From Tubiluchus corallicola (Eukaryota; Priapulida; Priapulimorpha; Priapulimorphida; Tubiluchidae), in assembly GCA_030141605.1 (NCBI GenBank), contig JAQGDQ010002388.1, positions 64,001-128,000 of the forward strand: a stretch of DNA of 64,000 nucleotides, in the 5' to 3' direction. Below the pieces are notes generated by a model. That model was not told where the DNA came from. It worked only from the letters and a program-made list of their open reading frames with translations, and did no database searches. The translations under genes and the position numbers were made by a program. This document shows, in pieces, positions 25,943-35,040 of this stretch. Each line of letters begins with the position of its first letter. Within the stretch, counting starts at the first letter, position 1.

Positions 25943-28432
25943 CTACATTCCTATGAGATCAAACTCCTCAAAGCTGACGATCACCTCATAATCGCTTGGA
26001 ATTTCATTATATTTCACACGAACAGAGTATGTAGAAGGATCGTACATCCAGCCGACAGAGGCTTCTTGCCATTTCTCTTCGTGTAGGAATTGCGGTAGCA
26101 GTTCGCCGTTTAGTGTAACCCAGTAAGCTCCTTTTTTGTCATTGAGAACATCCAGGATAATCGTTTTAATCTTTGTTCTGTAGTTTCCTTTTCGATCAAA
26201 GGTGAGTTTAACTTTGTTGCCACTTTCCAGAGAAATTTTTGTTTCCAGATAGTCTCCGTTTAAGTAGTCGTTGCTCCATCCGTCATCTTCATACAGAGTA
26301 AAGGTCGTATTTTCTCCTGGAGCTACTAAAATATTCAGATGATCGATTGTCTCAAGCTGTAAATTTGAAATTGGTAGGCACATTGGTATAATTGTGCCGC
26401 TGCGAATAAAGAGTGGAATTGTCTCCAGATCGACGGGGACTTCCAGCTCTTGTCCTCCTTCATAATAGCGATGTGTTTCCCAGTCATACCATCCTGTGCC
26501 TTCCGGAAGGTAAACGCTGCGGCTTTCAGCGCCTTCTTCCAGCACGTTTGCTACCAGCAGAGCGTCTCCAACCATGAAAATGGTATCTTCGTCGTAGCAT
26601 TCTGTATCATTTTGAAATTCATATACCAGGGGCCGCATAATCGGTGTGCCTTTTTTATGGGATTCATACATCAATGAGTAATAATAAGGCGTAAGGGTAT
26701 AGCGAAAATATATAGCGTCTCGAATATAATCTGTGTAATCCTCATACATCCAAGGTTCCGTCACAGTGTTGTTTGTGTTGCAGGAGTGAATTGAGAATCG
26801 GGGTTGGAAAATACCATTTTGCACCCATCGTACAAGCAGCTCAGCTGATGGGGAAACACCAGCGAATCCACCGATATCGCACCCCTGGTTTGCAACGCCT
26901 GAGAGGCCCATACCCAATACTGTCGCAACATTATAGCGCAGTGTTTTCCAACACGTTAAATTATCGCCTGCCCATGTTTGTGCGTAGCGCTGTATTCCTG
27001 CGAAACCGGAGCGGTTAATAACATAGGGTCGGACTTCTGGAAATCCTTCTGCTAGGGCTTCATGGGCAACATGTGCCATCAAATTGGGTTCTAATGCTTT
27101 CAATCGAGCTGCGGTTGAGGGATTTCCGTCGTGATCGCACACTGCCATCCGGTCGTTGATTTCATATTCGCAATTGTCGTTCCATATTGATTTTACGCCA
27201 TAGGCAATTAATTGATTTTTTAAAAAGCCCCGCCAGACATCTCGCCCCGATGGGTTGGTGAAATCGACAAATGACCCTTCTCCTCCCCACCATTTGTCGA
27301 CATAGGGGGAAGTTCCGTCTGCAACTTTGATAAATCCTCCTTCAGAGGCAAAATCGTCATAATTGGGATGAGAGAGTAAAATTCCCGGTTTTACATTGGC
27401 TGACACGACAACGCCTTTTTCTTCCATTGAGTTAAAGAACAGGTTTGGGTTCTGGAAGCGTTCTTTATTCCATGTGAAGACATAGCGGCGGTTATTTTCT
27501 CCGACTGTATAGCCTGATGATAATTGAAATCCGTCGACAGGGATATCTTCAAGTTTTGCTTTGTCGACAAATCCTAGAATTTCATCATCGCAATTTTTTG
27601 GAAGTTCGACATAATACATGGTTGACCCTAGATAACCCAGTGAGTAGAGTGGTGGCATTGCTGTCTTTCCTGTCAGGTCTGTATAGCGTTCCACGACATC
27701 TGAGAGGGTTGGACCATTGATAAAAAAGATATCGAGTTCTCCACCTTCTGTGCAGTAATAGCTGTATGGGGGCCAGTAGCCACTATATTCTCCTCCCATA
27801 CAAAAGGTTGACTCATAGCTGTTATGATAAAAAAGGCCGGACGCATAACCGCTATCGTTTTTCAAGCGAATGTAAAAAGGGATATGTTTATAGAGGGGGT
27901 TTGTTCCTTCGGAATCGTAACCTATTGCGTCTTTTGGAGAAAGGCGGAAATAGCGTCCAGCTTTGTTTAGCGGTCCTGTTTGCTCTCCGAATCCATAGAA
28001 ATAATCTTTGCGGTTAATTTCGTTGTAGTGATACGAGCGTCCTAAATGATCCAGCACGTGTGCCCGGTCTTTGAGATCGCCATATATTTTCTCTCCCCGA
28101 TGATCGTAAATATCAATTCCAAAAGGAGATTTCGTCAGCACAATCTGCAGTGAATTTGTTTTCAGGGTAAAGCTGTCTTCTTTTTCTTCCAAAGTAGGCT
28201 GCAGTAAGTCAACACGGCGGCGTGCTTCCCCGATAAAATCATCCATACGATCTTCCCAGCCTGTTAATGTCAATATGTATGATTCCTCTTGTGGAAACGT
28301 TCCGTCAAAAGATACACGCATACGTACAATATCATCGGTTAAAAAATAAAGCCGGATAGCAGAAGAATCTGTTTCAACCGTATAAAAATTTTCTTCCTGT
28401 ATAACGCTCTTTAGTGTCCGTGATACCTGCAT
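25943..28432 (-). CDS. GH31 family alpha-glycosidase
   Basis: This is an 829-residue retaining alpha-glycosidase. Layout: N-terminal galactose-mutarotase-like domain (about 1-245), TIM barrel (about 250-580) and two C-terminal beta domains. Predicted nucleophile is Asp418 in I-W-N-D-N-C-E, and acid/base is Asp490 in T-W-A-G-D-N. The start at 28432 is chosen because GGAG precedes that ATG; the frame opens seven codons earlier at a TTG that overlaps the ribosome site. No signal peptide, so it acts in the cytoplasm. Alpha-glucosidase, alpha-xylosidase or another GH31 activity is possible; the fucI/epimerase context hints at an unusual sugar. Confidence 0.87.
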   Translation of the reverse strand: MQVSRTLKSVIQEENFYTVETDSSAIRLYFLTDDIVRMRVSFDGTFPQEESYILTLTGWEDRMDDFIGEARRRVDLLQPTLEEKEDSFTLKTNSLQIVLTKSPFGIDIYDHRGEKIYGDLKDRAHVLDHLGRSYHYNEINRKDYFYGFGEQTGPLNKAGRYFRLSPKDAIGYDSEGTNPLYKHIPFYIRLKNDSGYASGLFYHNSYESTFCMGGEYSGYWPPYSYYCTEGGELDIFFINGPTLSDVVERYTDLTGKTAMPPLYSLGYLGSTMYYVELPKNCDDEILGFVDKAKLEDIPVDGFQLSSGYTVGENNRRYVFTWNKERFQNPNLFFNSMEEKGVVVSANVKPGILLSHPNYDDFASEGGFIKVADGTSPYVDKWWGGEGSFVDFTNPSGRDVWRGFLKNQLIAYGVKSIWNDNCEYEINDRMAVCDHDGNPSTAARLKALEPNLMAHVAHEALAEGFPEVRPYVINRSGFAGIQRYAQTWAGDNLTCWKTLRYNVATVLGMGLSGVANQGCDIGGFAGVSPSAELLVRWVQNGIFQPRFSIHSCNTNNTVTEPWMYEDYTDYIRDAIYFRYTLTPYYYSLMYESHKKGTPIMRPLVYEFQNDTECYDEDTIFMVGDALLVANVLEEGAESRSVYLPEGTGWYDWETHRYYEGGQELEVPVDLETIPLFIRSGTIIPMCLPISNLQLETIDHLNILVAPGENTTFTLYEDDGWSNDYLNGDYLETKISLESGNKVKLTFDRKGNYRTKIKTIILDVLNDKKGAYWVTLNGELLPQFLHEEKWQEASVGWMYDPSTYSVRVKYNEIPSDYEVIVSFEEFDLIGM

Positions 28433-28588
28433 TTTTCTCTCCTTAATTATCAATAAATACTCTGGAATATCTATAAAATATTGCTTAAATATAACAATGA
28501 TCGTATTTTTAAAAGCAAGGCTTACAGGAGAGAAAATCTCTCCCGTATTTTATCTATAAAAGTGATTATATAATTTTTGCGGCTATTC

Positions 28589-29569
28589 CTACTTCAGTGA
28601 TTGCGCTGCTATTGATGAAATAATAGCATCTATTTTCGGATCGACGCGATATTCATCATATAAAGGGGTGACTTTTGCGCGAAAGAGTGCTTTATCTGGG
28701 TAGGAAAAGTGAATATTCAAACGTCCTTTTGCTTCTTCAATGGAATCGTTAACGGTTTGATTCCATAGTTCGATATGAAAGTCTGTTGCTTCGAGCGCGG
28801 CTTCTTTCAGTGCTTTTTTATGAGAATCGGATAATTTCTCCCAACTTTTTACGCCAATGATCAAAAAGTCCGGAATCATGGCATGTTCATCAAAAGAGTA
28901 ATATTTCGCGACTTCTCCATGGCGACCAATTGTAAGTGCCGTTGGGTTATTTTCTGCTCCGTCGATTACTTTCTGCTGCATTGCTGTGTAGATTTCGCCA
29001 TAAGGTAGAGGTGTTGGTGTTCCTCCCATTAGCTCTATCATCCGTATGGCTGTATGGCTGTTCATAACGCGAATTTTCTGCCCTCGTAGATCGTCTGGAG
29101 TATTGATTGGTTTTCCTACTGTATAAAAGCTACGGACTCCGCCATCAAAAAACGTCAGTCCATAAAATCCTTGATCGAGCGCGGATCGGTAAATTTCCTC
29201 ACCGACATCGCCTTTCATCACATGATAAAAATGCTCTTGGCTGTCAAACAGGTAAGGTAATGTAAAGGCTGTGAAAACGGTGCTGAAATTCTCTAGTGAT
29301 GACGCGCCGACACGAGTCATATCAATAATACCGTTTTGAACTTGCTCAAGAACCTCCCGTTCATTCCCCAAAACACCATTTAAAAACAAGCGGACACGAA
29401 CTTGTTTGTTGGTTTTTTCCGCAACGGCATTAGCAAAATATTTCAGCGCCTCACTGGTTGGATGATCTGCGCTTAAATTATGGGCAAGTCTTAACGATAC
29501 TCGTTTCGCCGAGGAATCTGCCGAATATAGAAAACTAAATGCCAGCATAAAAATTAAAAAATATCTCAT
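28589..29569 (-). CDS. TRAP transporter periplasmic binding protein (DctP family)
   Basis: This 326-residue extracytoplasmic binding protein starts at the ATG at 29569, where GGGAG lies 8 bases upstream. The frame runs 16 codons further but without a site. The signal peptide spans residues 1-22. Family features are L-R-L-A-H-N near residue 26, the G-Q-K-I-R-V-M segment carrying the conserved carboxylate-binding Arg near 150, and N-N-P near 195. TRAP systems usually take up organic or sugar acids. No DctQ or DctM membrane subunit is encoded nearby, so the partner must lie elsewhere. It is first in the minus-strand cluster and divergent from the KdgT operon. Confidence 0.88.
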   Translation of the reverse strand: MRYFLIFMLAFSFLYSADSSAKRVSLRLAHNLSADHPTSEALKYFANAVAEKTNKQVRVRLFLNGVLGNEREVLEQVQNGIIDMTRVGASSLENFSTVFTAFTLPYLFDSQEHFYHVMKGDVGEEIYRSALDQGFYGLTFFDGGVRSFYTVGKPINTPDDLRGQKIRVMNSHTAIRMIELMGGTPTPLPYGEIYTAMQQKVIDGAENNPTALTIGRHGEVAKYYSFDEHAMIPDFLIIGVKSWEKLSDSHKKALKEAALEATDFHIELWNQTVNDSIEEAKGRLNIHFSYPDKALFRAKVTPLYDEYRVDPKIDAIISSIAAQSLK

Positions 29570-29954
29570 CAGTATGACTCCCTTTATTTTAATATAGCTC
29601 TCTTTATTTATTTTCATTTCTTTTCACCAGCGGGTAGCATGCCCAAATTCCTTATAGAAACAGTGAAAAAAATATTCTCTAATTGACAACAATAACCAGC
29701 TTACTCTCTAATAGTCAAGTGATATTTCTATGACTTTTTTCCGTTATAAAATACAAATTATTCTCTCTGGTAAAAAACACATAAAACAATTTATTAAGTT
29801 GTTTTATGGAAACAGAACTCTCTTTTATTCTATGTTTACAGGCTCCTTCTGGTTTGTAACACTTTATTTTTTATGATACCGTTTAAAATAAGAGATATGC
29901 TTCTTAAGTATAAGAGGTATGTTTATTTTAAATTAAAAAAGGAGTTTCATTTTC
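29570..29954. promoter_or_regulatory. Divergent control region between TRAP-binding-protein and KdgT operons
   Basis: This 385-base region contains no gene. A 9-bp dyad ATAAAACAA (29781-29789) and TTGTTTTAT (29799-29807) has 9 bases between its arms. Two direct copies of ATAAGAGATATG / ATAAGAGGTATG at 29888 and 29910 differ at one base and are 22 bases apart, two helical turns. Promoter-like pairs include minus-strand TTGACT-N18-TATTGT (29718-29689) and plus-strand TTTACA-N16-TAACAC (29835-29862). Together they look like a regulator-controlled intergenic region. Confidence 0.5.
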
Positions 29955-30923
29955 ATGAAAATAAAAGCAACACTTGATAAAATTCCTGGTGGCATGATGG
30001 TTGTTCCTTTGTTGCTTGCAGCAACAATTAACACGTTTGCTTCGGATTTATTACGAATTGGTGGATTTACGGAGGCCCTTTTTGTAAAGGGGGCTGGAAC
30101 ATTGATTGCGCTTTTTTTGCTTTGTGCTGGTGCTCAGATTAATTTAAGCAATGTTGGTGTTTCTTTTGGGAAAGGGGCGACTCTTTTATCTGTTAAATGG
30201 TTTGTTGGAGCCAGTTTTGGTCTTTTGGCTTATTTTTTTGCGGATTCAAATGGTCTTTTTTTTGGTCTTGTGCCTATTGCTATTGTTGCTGCTATGACCA
30301 ACAGCAACGGCGGTCTTTATGTTGCTATTGTCGGGCAGTATGGAAAAGAAGATGATAAGGCGGCCTATTCTCTGCTAGCTTTGAATGACGGTCCTTTTCT
30401 GACGATGGTTGCACTTGTGATTTTTGGTGCTATGGGTTTTGTGGAAGGGTTCTTTTCTTTTGTTTCCTTTATTGCTGTTTTATTGCCGATTATTGTAGGG
30501 ATGGTGCTGGGAAATCTTGATGAAGATCTGCGTGATTTTCTAGCTAAGGGCAGTGATATGCTCATTCCTTTTTTTGCATTTGCTTTAGGAATGGGGATTG
30601 ATTTTTCTGCAATTATCAATGGTGGTTTGACAGGGATTCTTCTGGGGATCTCGACTGTACTTTTCACAGGCACAGCGGGTTATCTGGCTTTCCGGATGAT
30701 GGGTTGGAATCCTATTGTTGGTGCAGCTGAAGGCTCAACGGCAGGGAATGCTGTTGCAACTCCTGCGGCACTTGCTGCTGCTAATGCTGCTTTTCTACCT
30801 TTTGTTGAGTTAGCCACTGTTCAAGTTGCGGCAAGTACAGTAACGACGGCTTTACTTTTGCCTTTTTATATTGGTTTTCTTGTTAAGAAATTTCACCCTG
30901 AGCTTTCTAACTCAAGTCCTTAA
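29955..30923 (+). CDS. 2-keto-3-deoxygluconate permease family transporter (KdgT-like)
   Basis: This 322-residue inner-membrane protein has ten or so helices. KdgT family markers are the I-P-G-G-M-M-V-V-P-L-L motif at residues 9-19, A-M-T-N-S-N-G-G-L-Y near 115 and A-A-E-G-S-T-A-G-N-A near 255. KdgT proteins are proton symporters for 2-keto-3-deoxygluconate. Here it heads an operon with a DUF1537 kinase and a PdxA2-type dehydrogenase, so the cargo is more likely a four-carbon acid sugar such as threonate or erythronate. AAAAGGAG precedes the ATG. Confidence 0.9.
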   Translation: MKIKATLDKIPGGMMVVPLLLAATINTFASDLLRIGGFTEALFVKGAGTLIALFLLCAGAQINLSNVGVSFGKGATLLSVKWFVGASFGLLAYFFADSNGLFFGLVPIAIVAAMTNSNGGLYVAIVGQYGKEDDKAAYSLLALNDGPFLTMVALVIFGAMGFVEGFFSFVSFIAVLLPIIVGMVLGNLDEDLRDFLAKGSDMLIPFFAFALGMGIDFSAIINGGLTGILLGISTVLFTGTAGYLAFRMMGWNPIVGAAEGSTAGNAVATPAALAAANAAFLPFVELATVQVAASTVTTALLLPFYIGFLVKKFHPELSNSSP

Positions 30924-30980
30924 AGGGAAAACAGGGAGGGTTTCAAGGTATTATTCTAGTTTTTTCAGGAGAAAGCAACC

Positions 30981-32291
30981 ATGACACATTTTGTTATTTT
31001 TGCGGATGATGCGACGGGAGCGAGTGACAGTGGTGTGCAACTTTTGCCTTTTGGTTTAAGCGCAACCGTACGCAGTTACGAGGAGTCTTTTTCCTCTTCT
31101 TTTCATATTCATCCTAAGGAAGCTTTGGTTTTTGATACGGACAGCCGCACCTTATCTTCTACTGCTGCGTATACAAGAGTTAAGCAATTGGCTCAAAAAT
31201 TTATTTCTCGTAAAGAGGATTTTATTTTTTATAAAAAAATTGATTCTACTTTACGCGGAAATATTGGTGCTGAGTTAAAGGCTTTGCATGAACATATCAA
31301 AGCGGATTTTACTTTTGTAGTTCCGGCTTTTCCGCGTGTAGGTCGTACGACTGTTGATGGGATTCACTATCTTCATGGTGTGCCTCTTTTGCAAACTGAT
31401 CTTGTTCATGATACTCAAGCTCCTGTAAAGCAGGATAATCTACCTACTCTTTTGCAGGAACAAATCGGCAAGCCAGTTATTCATGTAGCGAAGAGTGATT
31501 TTTCTTCTCTTGCGTCTATTTTGTCTGCTCATAAAAAAGAAGGGGGCTGTTATTTTTCTTTTGATGCGCAAACAAAGGAGGACCTTATTTTTTTAGCGCA
31601 CACACTTTATGAAAAGACGCAAGGCATGAAGGTGCTTTGGTGTGGATCGGCAGGGCTTGCGGCTTTTCTACCGTATAAGTATGGTTTTTCTCTTCAGGAG
31701 ACGCAAACAACGTCTTCTTTTGCCTCTTCTTTTTCGCCCTCGGAATTTGCTGCGATTGTTGGAAGCACAACGGCACTTTCCCGCGAGCAGATTTCTGCTT
31801 GTTCGGGTCATTCTTTTTTACGTCCTGTTGTTCTTTCTCCGGCTCTTTTATTTTGTGCAGAAAAGGATAATGAGCTTAACAGAGTTCATGAAAGTGCCTG
31901 CTCAATTCTTCATGCGGGTATGAGTCCTCTTTTCTGCACTAAAGCGGATAAGCAGTCGATTGAGGATGTTAAAGAGAAAGGGCGTAATTATTCAAATGAG
32001 CAGATCGGTAAAAATATTGCCTCTTCTCTTGTTTTATCTTCTTTACGCCTTGTGCAAGAGAAGCGGCTTAAATGTGTTTTTATCACAGGGGGTGATACGC
32101 TCAAAGCTTTTTGCCGCCGAGGGAATTATGGAACATTACGGTTAGTCTGCGAGATTTTTCCGGGTATTGTCGGTGTGAAGTTTGATGATACCCTTGTTGG
32201 CGTGACGAAATCAGGCTCTTTTGGGAGTCCTTCAACATTTTTAGAACTCTATACGTATCTTATTGGCGAAAATAGGAGTATTAACAGATGA
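30981..32291 (+). CDS. DUF1537 four-carbon acid sugar kinase (DtnK/OtnK family)
   Basis: This 436-residue ATP-dependent kinase phosphorylates D-threonate, D-erythronate or 3-oxo-tetronate in characterised relatives. The N-terminal domain opens F-A-D-D-A-T-G-A-S-D (residues 6-15), the substrate-binding signature, and has F-Y-K-K-I-D-S-T-L-R-G-N near 85. The C-terminal nucleotide-binding domain has T-G-G-D-T near residue 370 and G-V-T-K-S-G-S-F-G near 410. It overlaps the next gene by four bases (ATGA), indicating translational coupling with the PdxA-type gene. CAGGAGAAA lies before the ATG. Confidence 0.9.
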   Translation: MTHFVIFADDATGASDSGVQLLPFGLSATVRSYEESFSSSFHIHPKEALVFDTDSRTLSSTAAYTRVKQLAQKFISRKEDFIFYKKIDSTLRGNIGAELKALHEHIKADFTFVVPAFPRVGRTTVDGIHYLHGVPLLQTDLVHDTQAPVKQDNLPTLLQEQIGKPVIHVAKSDFSSLASILSAHKKEGGCYFSFDAQTKEDLIFLAHTLYEKTQGMKVLWCGSAGLAAFLPYKYGFSLQETQTTSSFASSFSPSEFAAIVGSTTALSREQISACSGHSFLRPVVLSPALLFCAEKDNELNRVHESACSILHAGMSPLFCTKADKQSIEDVKEKGRNYSNEQIGKNIASSLVLSSLRLVQEKRLKCVFITGGDTLKAFCRRGNYGTLRLVCEIFPGIVGVKFDDTLVGVTKSGSFGSPSTFLELYTYLIGENRSINR

Positions 32292-33280
32292 AGAAACCAA
32301 TTATTGCGATTACAATGGGAGATGCCGCTGGTGTTGGGCCGGAAATTATTGTCAAGGCGTTAGCGTGCAATCCTGATCTTTATGATCTTTGCCATCCTTT
32401 TGTTATTGGGGATTTTGGTCGTTTATCTCAGGCGGTTAAAATAGCGGATCTTTCTTTGCAGGTTCGCTTGATCGATTCTCTTGAGCAGGCGCAATTTCGT
32501 CCTGGTATCATTGATTGTTTTTGTTTAGGGTTAATTCCCTCTGACTTACCTTGGGGAGAGGTTTCCAAAGCTGCAGGAGAAGGTGCCTTTCGATATTTAG
32601 AAAAAGCGGTTGAGCTGTCTTGCAATCAAGAGGTTGATGCGATCTGCACAGCGCCTTTGAATAAAGAGGCTCTTAATCTTGCAGGTCATTGTTTTCCTGG
32701 GCATACGGAAATTTTGGCGCATCTTACAGGTACGGAAGATTTTTCCATGATGCTTGCCACTCCTGAGATGAAAGTGCTTCATTTAACGACTCATGTTGGT
32801 CTTTTGGATGCGGTTTCACATATTACGCCGGAGAGGGCTTATCGTGTCATTCGCTTAGCTCATGACAGTCTTTCTGGCAATGAAAAGAAACAGCCTCATA
32901 TTGCGATATGCGGGATCAATCCACATGCGGGAGAAGGTGGATTGTTCGGTTATCGTGAAGAGGAAGAAAAGATTCTTCCTGCTATTGAGCGTGCTGTTCA
33001 AGAAGGTATTTCTGTTTCTGGCCCCTACCCTTCTGACACGATTTTTTTACGGGCGCGCAAGAGGGAGTTTGACGTTGTGATTGCCTGTTATCATGATCAA
33101 GGTCATATTGCTGTAAAGACTATGGGGATTGATGATGGTGTGAATGTAACGTTAGGTCTTAAAAAAGGGGTTATTCGTACTTCTGTGGATCATGGCACGG
33201 CGTTTGATATTGCAGGCCAAAACAAGGCTGATGCTTATAATATGGCGGTTGCTCTTAGGATGGCTCTTGATTTTGTATGA
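32288..33280 (+). CDS. PdxA2-type 4-phospho-threonate/erythronate dehydrogenase
   Basis: This 330-residue protein belongs to the PdxA family of metal- and NAD-dependent oxidative decarboxylases. Visible motifs are I-T-M-G-D-A-A-G-V-G-P-E-I (8-20), C-T-A-P-L-N-K-E near 130, F-P-G-H-T-E near 145, C-G-I-N-P-H-A-G-E-G-G near 220 and C-Y-H-D-Q-G-H near 265. The coupled DUF1537 kinase indicates the catabolic PdxA2 branch, giving dihydroxyacetone phosphate from 4-phospho-D-threonate or -erythronate. A biosynthetic PdxA role in vitamin B6 synthesis is the alternative and cannot be excluded if the genome has no other copy. Confidence 0.85.
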   Translation: MKKPIIAITMGDAAGVGPEIIVKALACNPDLYDLCHPFVIGDFGRLSQAVKIADLSLQVRLIDSLEQAQFRPGIIDCFCLGLIPSDLPWGEVSKAAGEGAFRYLEKAVELSCNQEVDAICTAPLNKEALNLAGHCFPGHTEILAHLTGTEDFSMMLATPEMKVLHLTTHVGLLDAVSHITPERAYRVIRLAHDSLSGNEKKQPHIAICGINPHAGEGGLFGYREEEEKILPAIERAVQEGISVSGPYPSDTIFLRARKREFDVVIACYHDQGHIAVKTMGIDDGVNVTLGLKKGVIRTSVDHGTAFDIAGQNKADAYNMAVALRMALDFV

Positions 33281-33299
33281 GTGTTTCTGTTGGTTTTGT

Positions 33300-35015
33300 T
33301 TATGGCATAAGTTGTTTCAGGAGATGCTTAGCGGCGGCGCGGGATTCTTTTGTGATTGTATGACCTGAGAGCATTCGTGCGACCTCATCAAGTCTATGTT
33401 TATGGTCTGTCAGTTGATAAATTTTTGTTTCTGTAGAGAACTCCGTCTGAGAATTTTCCTCCTGTCCTTTTTCGACTTTATAGTGATATGTTCCACATGC
33501 TGCGACTTGTGGAGAGTGTGTGACGGCGATGACCTGCGAGTCTTTGGAAAGGCGGTTCATGCGCTCTCCGATCGCGGCGGCGACAGCGCCACTGACGCCG
33601 GTATCAATTTCATCGAACACAGAGCAAAAGACGCTTCCTACGTCAGAAAGGGAAAGTTTCAACGCCAGCATAAAACGTGAGAGTTCTCCTCCGGATGCTG
33701 TTTTATGCAGAGGAGAAAAGGGCATTTCTGGGTTGGTTGAGACTTCAAAAACAATTTTTTCTTTCCCGCATGGTTGCCAGTAATTTTCTTCCAGAGCAAC
33801 AAGTCGGCATAGGAATGAAGCATTTTTTAAGTAGAGTTTTTCCACTTCTTTATGGACATGGTTTTGCAAAGCGTGTGCGGCTTTGCGACGTTGTTCTGAA
33901 AGCTGGTCTGCTTTTTTGCTATAAAGGTTGCGGGACTGCTGAACTTTATGCGTTAATTTTTCAAGCTGTCCTGCGCCGTCTTTCAGGGATTGAAGGCGTT
34001 CATTGTATGTCCTGTAAAGCACCGGCAGCTCATCACATATGACATTATGTTTTCGTGCTAACGCTCTTAAGGAAAAAAGCCGTTCTTCTATTTGTTCTAA
34101 ATTTCCGGATTCATTATCCATTTTCTCTTTTATATCTTCGATTTGAGAAAGGGCTTCTTCTGTTTCCAGCGCGGCTTTTTCCAGGGTTGAGATGGTTTCT
34201 TCAAAGAGGTTTCCATCTCCTTCTCGCTCTAATGTTCTGCATGCGCGATATAGTGAGGCAAGCGCACCTTTCTGGTGATCGGCTGACAGCTCTTCATGGC
34301 ATGTATTGATGGCTCCTCTCAATCTCTCTTGAGAGAGGAGAAGCCGTCGTTGATAATCCAGTTTTTCTTCTTCACCTTCTTCTGGTTTCAGAGCGTCTAT
34401 TTCTTTTGCCGCATAAGAGAGAAAATCGATTTCCGTATCACGTTGCGCAAGGGATTGCTGGAAGGAACTAAGGGCTTGCTGGTCATCTTTCCATTGTTCC
34501 CATAGTTTTTTAAGCTCAAAGCATAAAGAATCGTTTTTCCCGTAACTATCCAATAGCCGTTGATGATAGGAAGGTTCTAAAAGCCATTGGCTTTCGAATT
34601 GCCCATGCATTTCCACGAGATATTCTCCCAAGGCTCTTAAAAATCGAATTGTGACATGCTGATCATTAACCCATGCGCGGGAAGAGCGGCCTTCCAAAGC
34701 CAATTCTCGACGAATAATCAGGCTGTCGTCATCAGAGACAGGAATACCGTGAGAGTCCAGAAATGTTTTAACCGGGTTATTTTTATCGTTATTATCTTCC
34801 TGTTGAAAGAGTGCTGTTACAGAGGCGTTTTTTTCGCCTGGGCGGATAAAGTGACACCCACCCCGTATACCAAGGACTAGGCCGAGACAATCGATCAGCA
34901 CTGATTTTCCTGCTCCTGTCTCCCCTGTTAGAACGCACAGCCCTTTCTGAAAGGATAATTCCAGAGAACGAATTAAAACAACGTTACGAATAGAAAGTGA
35001 GTGAAGAAAATACAT
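33300..35015 (-). CDS. recN: DNA repair protein RecN
   Basis: This 571-residue SMC-like ATPase is involved in double-strand break repair. Residues 31-38 form Walker A (G-E-T-G-A-G-K-S), two long coiled-coil arms span about 155-370, the signature T-A-S-G-G-E-L-S-R lies near 440, and Walker B F-D-E-I-D-T-G-V-S-G lies near 475. The length fits the family. It follows bamD with a 25-base gap on the same strand, an order common in Alphaproteobacteria. Confidence 0.96.
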   Translation of the reverse strand: MYFLHSLSIRNVVLIRSLELSFQKGLCVLTGETGAGKSVLIDCLGLVLGIRGGCHFIRPGEKNASVTALFQQEDNNDKNNPVKTFLDSHGIPVSDDDSLIIRRELALEGRSSRAWVNDQHVTIRFLRALGEYLVEMHGQFESQWLLEPSYHQRLLDSYGKNDSLCFELKKLWEQWKDDQQALSSFQQSLAQRDTEIDFLSYAAKEIDALKPEEGEEEKLDYQRRLLLSQERLRGAINTCHEELSADHQKGALASLYRACRTLEREGDGNLFEETISTLEKAALETEEALSQIEDIKEKMDNESGNLEQIEERLFSLRALARKHNVICDELPVLYRTYNERLQSLKDGAGQLEKLTHKVQQSRNLYSKKADQLSEQRRKAAHALQNHVHKEVEKLYLKNASFLCRLVALEENYWQPCGKEKIVFEVSTNPEMPFSPLHKTASGGELSRFMLALKLSLSDVGSVFCSVFDEIDTGVSGAVAAAIGERMNRLSKDSQVIAVTHSPQVAACGTYHYKVEKGQEENSQTEFSTETKIYQLTDHKHRLDEVARMLSGHTITKESRAAAKHLLKQLMP

Positions 35016-35040
35016 TATACTCAGTCAGCTAATATTATAA

